From positions 1 to 22,773 of the forward strand of contig JANSLP010000438.1 in NCBI GenBank assembly GCA_029298735.1: 22,773 nucleotides of DNA, in the 5' to 3' direction. Both the position numbers and the translations under genes were made by a program. Positions 19,280-22,773 of this stretch are shown here, piece after piece; the first letter of the stretch is position 1, and each line of letters opens with the position of its first letter. The notes beneath the pieces were generated by a model. It was not told where the DNA came from. It worked only from the letters and a program-made list of their open reading frames with translations, and did no database searches. The DNA comes from Ophiostoma sp. CBS 140.51. Its lineage: Eukaryota > Ascomycota > Sordariomycetes > Ophiostomatales > Ophiostomataceae.

Positions 19280-20763
19280 GTAAGTGCCGCATACAAGACG
19301 TATTGCTCTTTCTTCTTCCTTTTTGATATGTCCTCGTGAATGTCTAGTTTCGTTTTGAAGGATGAGACAAAACGTTAGTCCAAAACTATCAGATGCAAGG
19401 CCAACGAACCAAACGAACCAGGGAACCGGCAGGACCCCAACGATGACATGCGGAATACATACAGGTTACAGTTATCGACAACCGCCTTCTTCTTTCTTCC
19501 ATTCTTTCGTTTCCTTTTTCTCTTCAGTTTCTTCTTGCGTATTTCTTTTTCTCTCCTCACGAAAGTAGTCGCAGGCCTCCCATGCCAAAATGCACGCTGG
19601 TGGGCACCACTTTGTTTACCATCTTTATTTTTTTATTTTTTATCTTTGAAGCTCAGGATCGGAAAGGCAATAGCTTTGCCGCCGTCGTCCCCTCCATTGC
19701 TTTTGTTACCTCTGCTTCTCCATAAAAACAGCCCCGTACTCTGTCCAGCGATGCATACAATTTTTATTCTGCAGGAAAAAGTTTGCGGGCTACCAAGTAA
19801 GGCACGTACGCAGGTTTGTATTGTACCTCAGCCTCACCAGACCCACACAGCTACTACTGCATGCATTTGCATGCAGCCCATCGTGAAAAAGGTAAAGACG
19901 GGAGTTAAAGAATATTTTTCTGGGTACATTATGAACATGAAAAGCATAAACGGCATAGCATAAACCATAAAACACAAGAAGAGAGAGAAAAGAAAATAGA
20001 CACGGATAACTCCGGCGTCCGCATCATAACCTACTTCTGCACCGTAAGGTACCACCTCTTCTACCCCCCAAACTGTCATTGTAATTCATGCCTGATACTC
20101 TGTACCTTTTTGGTTCGTTTCCCCGTTCGTCTCTAGCTCTAATTGTGTTGTGTTTTCTTTATGTGGTCATGATTTTGATTTTTTGATTTCGGCATAAGCG
20201 CGCGGAGCGGTACCGTCCCGCAGACCGGGAAGGAAGCTCGCCTCACTCGACGATCATCACCAAAGATTCTGCCGGCCCAAAAGACCGTTGTTAAGAACAG
20301 AGACACGTCATGTACCACAGCGTCACATCCCAAGGGAGAGGGCATTGAGCCGACGATCCTTTGCGAAAATGCCTCTATGACCCCACTCCAGTTCTCGCTC
20401 GCGTCCGTCAACCAATATCCCAAGAAACATCACGTCTGCTTTTGTATGTTTGCCGGTGCCGTACACTATCACAGTCACTTCGCTCCGTGATCAACATCAG
20501 GTCTTGCTGAAAGTAAACATTAGGGGTGGTCAAGGCATGTTTGGAGCTGGACACTCGTTTAGACTTTCTCTCAACAGGACTCTCCAGTGTGATATTGGCA
20601 TCAAAATGAGTCCGAGCTTGCATGTTGTCTCGTCGGTTTTTGTAGGTCTTGCTGTTTGTCTACACAGTAATGTGCACGTACAAACGTCCGTTGTCGTCTC
20701 AGTTCTGTTGATTGCAGCCAGACCATCAGCTACAAATTCGCTAGGCCGGCCTGGGACACCAAC
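19280..20763. other. Gene-poor region, middle part
   Basis: No gene is supported. It is pyrimidine-rich on the plus strand at about 19480-19560 and 19600-19740. A frame at 19448-19963 is long but translates to Phe/Leu-rich low complexity there. It contains a 20-bp near-perfect palindrome (19857-19876) and two copies of AGCATAAAC at 19943-19951 and 19957-19965. Confidence 0.55.
19857..19876. repeat. Perfect inverted repeat: 9-bp arms, 2-bp spacer
   Basis: The arms are CTGCATGCA and TGCATGCAG around a TT spacer. Each arm itself contains the GCATGC/TGCATG palindromic core. It resembles a dimer-binding site and is the strongest short palindrome I noticed in the window. Confidence 0.6.
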
Positions 20764-21264
20764 ATGTCGATCTTGCCCGGGTTTCTACTTTTTTGTAATG
20801 CCCAGGCTTGTCTGGGCCCGTCGTTCTCGTCGGTGTCGATGTCTTGGAGGAGATGCAGGCAAGCGAAACATACAGGGAGAGCAGAGGTGAAGGGACGGCC
20901 GGAGCGGCCAAAACGGGGCAAGTATTTTCCAAACCCATCCTACCCGGCGTTCATACTTGGTGGACTGGTCCACCCCGTCTCTCGGCAGAAGCCTGGACTA
21001 GTAAGCGGGCCAAGCGGCCCCCGTTTTTACGGGCAGTCTGATGATGCCGGGAGACTGGGGAGTGGGGATGATGTGAGGAGCGTACGCTATCTCACAAATA
21101 TCGAGATATTCCAAAAACAGCACGACGAAAAGGGAAAGAGACCATCAGATATCTTTTATGAAAAATATCACATTTATGGGCGTGGGTCTGTGGCGACATG
21201 CTTTCCTTCTTCTCTTACAGGAAAAACCGCTGCTCACTGCGTGGTTTTCGTCCGGCCGAGTTAA
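20764..21264 (+). CDS. Weak candidate: unrecognised 166-residue ORF
   Basis: This is the longest ATG-initiated frame I found in the gene-poor region (A at -3). It starts MSILPGFLLFCNAQACLGPS, which could pass for a weak signal peptide, followed by basic Arg/Lys/Pro/Gly-rich sequence and a tail with scattered Cys. No domain is recognised, third positions show little bias, and two palindromes lie inside it. It may well be a chance frame in a locally GC-rich patch. Confidence 0.17.
   Translation: MSILPGFLLFCNAQACLGPSFSSVSMSWRRCRQAKHTGRAEVKGRPERPKRGKYFPNPSYPAFILGGLVHPVSRQKPGLVSGPSGPRFYGQSDDAGRLGSGDDVRSVRYLTNIEIFQKQHDEKGKRPSDIFYEKYHIYGRGSVATCFPSSLTGKTAAHCVVFVRPS
21079..21110. repeat. Two adjacent palindromes
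   Basis: AGCGTACGCT (21079-21088) is a perfect 10-bp palindrome. AATATC-GA-GATATT (21097-21110) has 6-bp arms and a 2-bp spacer. They are 8 bp apart and could be paired binding sites. Their significance is untested. Confidence 0.4.
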
Positions 21265-22773
21265 TAAACAGCGTGTCTCTTGTGCAACAATCAGTGAACA
21301 TGTTAGAAAGACACAAGTCAGAATGTGAGATATGCAACAATTTATCATGCCACTTGCCGCTCAGTTGCCTCAATCATAAAATTTCGATGTCGTAGACCAA
21401 AAGGTATTTCGCGTCGTTCTCTTCTATAATGCCAATGTAAGCTCTTGCCTTATGAATCATACAGCGAGTAATAGTAGGTCGTGGCCATTGACTGTCCTGA
21501 CAGTTGCGTTCTTTTTTGGGCACCTGTTATACAAATCAGCTACGGAGGCAATTATGCACGAATCAATACATCAATACGTTCCATTGGTATGTCCACTCTT
21601 TGCTCTTTCTGTTGAGCAGGAGACCCTATGTACTGGTAATTGGTATTGATTTTCCATGTTGTGCTACCATCTCACAGAGATCGCGGTGTACAAAATGTCG
21701 ATAAAAATGTCGCACGACTAGTGAGAGGGGCCACAATAATAAGCGTGCACCAGGCCAGCAGCAAATTATGCAGGAGGAGTAAATGATTTCAGGAGGTAAC
21801 ATAGGAGATCAACAAAAAAATATAAATCTTGTGGGACTCCAACACACTAGTAGCCATATCGCCGGCTGCGATCTTACTTGTGATCTATGGTGTACGTCTA
21901 AGATTGCCAATGCGGTGCTCTAGCCATGCCAGGGTTGGCCTGTCTCGTGCCACATGGCGGCAGGCTCTCTGTTTCTATGTTGTCTCTGTCGGCTGTGACT
22001 CTCGTGGTCTCGATTATCTGATCTTGGGTGTCTTTGAATAATATATCAACAAAGGAAAAGGGCCGAAAGGTGAGCATAGGTCGTCAGAGCAAGCAAGTAT
22101 TTGCCGAGCGAAGAAGACAGTCAGCAATAAGAAAATATTGTTGTATGTTGGCCACATAAGAAGCATGGGATTTGTCGTATAAAGAGAGGCGGGCTTCTCT
22201 CCAAGCAGGTGGTGAAGATATCATTCTTATAACCCAACAACCTTTTTCCCGGTTCTCTCGTTTTGTCATAGCACGGTGCGAGCTTTGTCTGTCTCCGGGG
22301 CTTTCATATCTTGAGGATTGTCCAATTCCTTGTACCCATAACAGGTATACAGCGGCTAGTGTCGGGGGGGGGAGGCTAAGGCTTCAAGAGGCGTTGTGAT
22401 AAAGCTGCGTTTGCCCGGGCGAAAGAGACAAAACCTGTGACAAAAAAATTATGTGCCTGCCCTGTCAGAACTTCACATGGCTCCAATATGCTCGTAGCGG
22501 TAGTAAATTATTGTAATAGGAGATGGGGTGTGTCTGACGAGCGTTGCTTACTTCGTGGTAGATCGTAGTTGCTGTGTTTACCTTGGCGGTACGCATTGTC
22601 TCGGAGGATATATGATCTCACGATGTGTTCTCTATGCCCGTTTGGTTTTGTGAGGACAGCCTCATTGTTTGTTTGTTTTTTTATAGTGTGATATCCCTTG
22701 TTGTGTTTGCTTTGTTTCAGTTCTATATTGGGTTGTTTGTGTTTTTAACTTGATTTTATTTGTGTCTATTTTT
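21265..22773. other. Gene-poor region, right end
   Basis: About 1.5 kb of AT-richer sequence where no coding region, tRNA, rRNA or mobile-element end was recognised. There is a G-run near 22363-22370 and a T-rich right edge. It may be upstream sequence of a gene beyond the window. Confidence 0.55.

Noticed and set aside
19102..19292. Minus-strand frame resembling a small secreted Cys-containing protein
   Set aside because: The apparent signal peptide depends on a TTG start. The first ATG is inside the hydrophobic stretch, and the opposite strand carries the better-supported two-exon candidate.
19448..19963. 171-codon frame that could extend the short two-exon candidate
   Set aside because: Its first half is Phe/Leu low complexity from a pyrimidine tract, and the splice acceptor needed to join it lacks a good branch site.
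20139..20423. 94-codon minus-strand frame with ordinary composition
   Set aside because: It starts with TTG. The first ATG would leave a much shorter peptide, and no family is recognised.

Overview
The window looks like genomic DNA from a filamentous ascomycete, probably a Sordariomycete. The evidence is a class V chitin synthase with a myosin-like motor (a protein of filamentous fungi, absent from budding yeasts), short introns of 60-93 nt with GTRNGY donors, CTAAC-type branch points and YAG acceptors, GC-rich coding sequence in AT-richer spacers, and long pyrimidine-rich leaders in front of start codons. The species cannot be fixed from the sequence alone.

Layout. 1-1127: pyrimidine-rich upstream region with an 875-nt ATG-free leader. 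1128-6873 (+): class V chitin synthase, one intron. 6874-7647: AT-rich spacer between convergent genes. 7648-8964 (-): ECM4-type glutathionyl-hydroquinone reductase, one intron, with a putative mitochondrial presequence on the long form. 8976-10408: noncoding. 10409-13606 (-): ubiquitin-activating enzyme E1, whose first coding exon holds only two codons. 13607-15638: E1 leader and promoter, a weak 161-codon plus-strand ORF, and the FKBP downstream region. 15639-16246 (-): FKBP12-type prolyl isomerase, three coding exons, again with a mitochondrial-type N-terminal extension. 16431-22773: about 6.3 kb with no recognisable gene. It holds only weak candidates, the best being a two-exon short ORF at 19108-19279, plus several palindromes and short repeats.

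The four firm genes are housekeeping or cell-wall genes: wall chitin synthesis, thiol and quinone redox, ubiquitin activation, and protein folding as the FK506/rapamycin receptor. I see no evidence that they form one pathway. The most interesting shared feature is that two of the three minus-strand genes (ECM4-like and FKBP) have two in-frame ATGs separated by an Arg/Ser/Ala-rich segment with no acidic residues. This predicts mitochondrial and cytosolic forms from one gene. The chitin synthase and E1 genes both have unusually long upstream stretches with no ATG. I found no mobile element, CRISPR array, convincing tRNA or rRNA, or biosynthetic or defence cluster.
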